DNA of 7,365 nt from Hyphomicrobiaceae bacterium UBA4460 (GTDB taxonomy: Bacteria > Pseudomonadota > Alphaproteobacteria > Rhizobiales > Methyloligellaceae). The translations under genes and the position numbers were made by a program. The notes under the pieces are model-generated. The model saw only the letters and a list, made by a program, of their open reading frames with translations. It did not search any database and was not told the DNA's origin. The first letter of the stretch is position 1. Every line of letters starts with the position of its first letter. This document shows positions 7,296 through 7,365 of this stretch, in pieces. Location: contig DGOS01000013.1 of the NCBI GenBank assembly GCA_002390155.1, positions 1-7,365 of the forward strand. The letters run 5' to 3'.

Positions 7296-7365
7296 GTCTT
7301 CAAACAAAGTTTCTGCGGGCGGCGCCATGCCGTCGAGCGAGTCTGCCGGAGACGTCTCCGGCCCG
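7288..7365 (+). CDS. N-terminus of an unidentified protein (3'-partial)
   Basis: GTG 7288 opens a frame that continues to the window edge for 26 codons. It is preceded by AAGGGGG (7275-7281) at an ideal 6-nt spacing, the strongest ribosome-binding site in the window. The visible residues (VESSNKVSAGGAMPSSESAG and onward) are Ser/Gly/Ala-rich and look like a disordered N-terminal tail, with no signal peptide or motif. ATG 7327 in the same frame is an alternative start but has a weaker ribosome-binding site. The protein cannot be identified from this fragment. Confidence 0.5.
   Translation, partial: MVESSNKVSAGGAMPSSESAGDVSGP

Overview
The window reads as high-GC chromosomal DNA from an alphaproteobacterium, probably of the Hyphomicrobiales. 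This is inferred from the close family resemblance of the IspG (insert segments and C-terminal block), MtgA and L32 proteins and from the mtgA-rpmF adjacency. No sequence search could be run, so the genus is not named. It is mostly ordinary housekeeping sequence. No phage, IS, CRISPR, tRNA or rRNA was seen.

Layout. (1) 1-2566, plus strand: a high-affinity zinc (possibly other divalent metal) ABC importer in the order ATPase (5'-truncated at the window edge), permease, periplasmic binding protein. The genes overlap or nearly touch. The binding protein has a signal peptide and a strongly His/Asp/Glu-rich loop. (2) 2580-2933: a small VanZ-like membrane protein 13 nt after the binding protein, probably on the same transcript. 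(3) 2967-4226: ispG, the Fe-S enzyme of the MEP isoprenoid pathway. (4) 4232-4924, minus: a DUF1345-type membrane protein whose stop codon faces that of ispG across 5 bp. Upstream of it on the same strand lies ispA (4955-5848, minus), a short-chain prenyl diphosphate synthase with farnesyl-diphosphate-type motifs. (5) 5953-6687, plus, divergent from ispA: mtgA, a monofunctional peptidoglycan glycosyltransferase. (6) 6790-6975: rpmF (ribosomal protein L32) with its own likely promoter and a leader hairpin, followed by a strong Rho-independent terminator. (7) 7054-7287: non-coding leader of a gene that starts at about 7288 (GTG, strong Shine-Dalgarno) and runs off the window. This leader holds a hairpin and a possible 20-codon upstream ORF.

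How they fit together. IspG makes a precursor of IPP/DMAPP and IspA condenses these to FPP. FPP feeds undecaprenyl phosphate, the carrier for lipid II, which MtgA polymerises into glycan strands. The middle of the window is therefore loosely themed on isoprenoid and envelope synthesis, with zinc uptake on one side and a ribosomal protein on the other. The least explained features are the rpmF leader structure, the leader and small ORF near the right edge, the DUF1345 gene downstream of ispA, and a variant conserved motif in MtgA. I found no convincing new multi-gene system.
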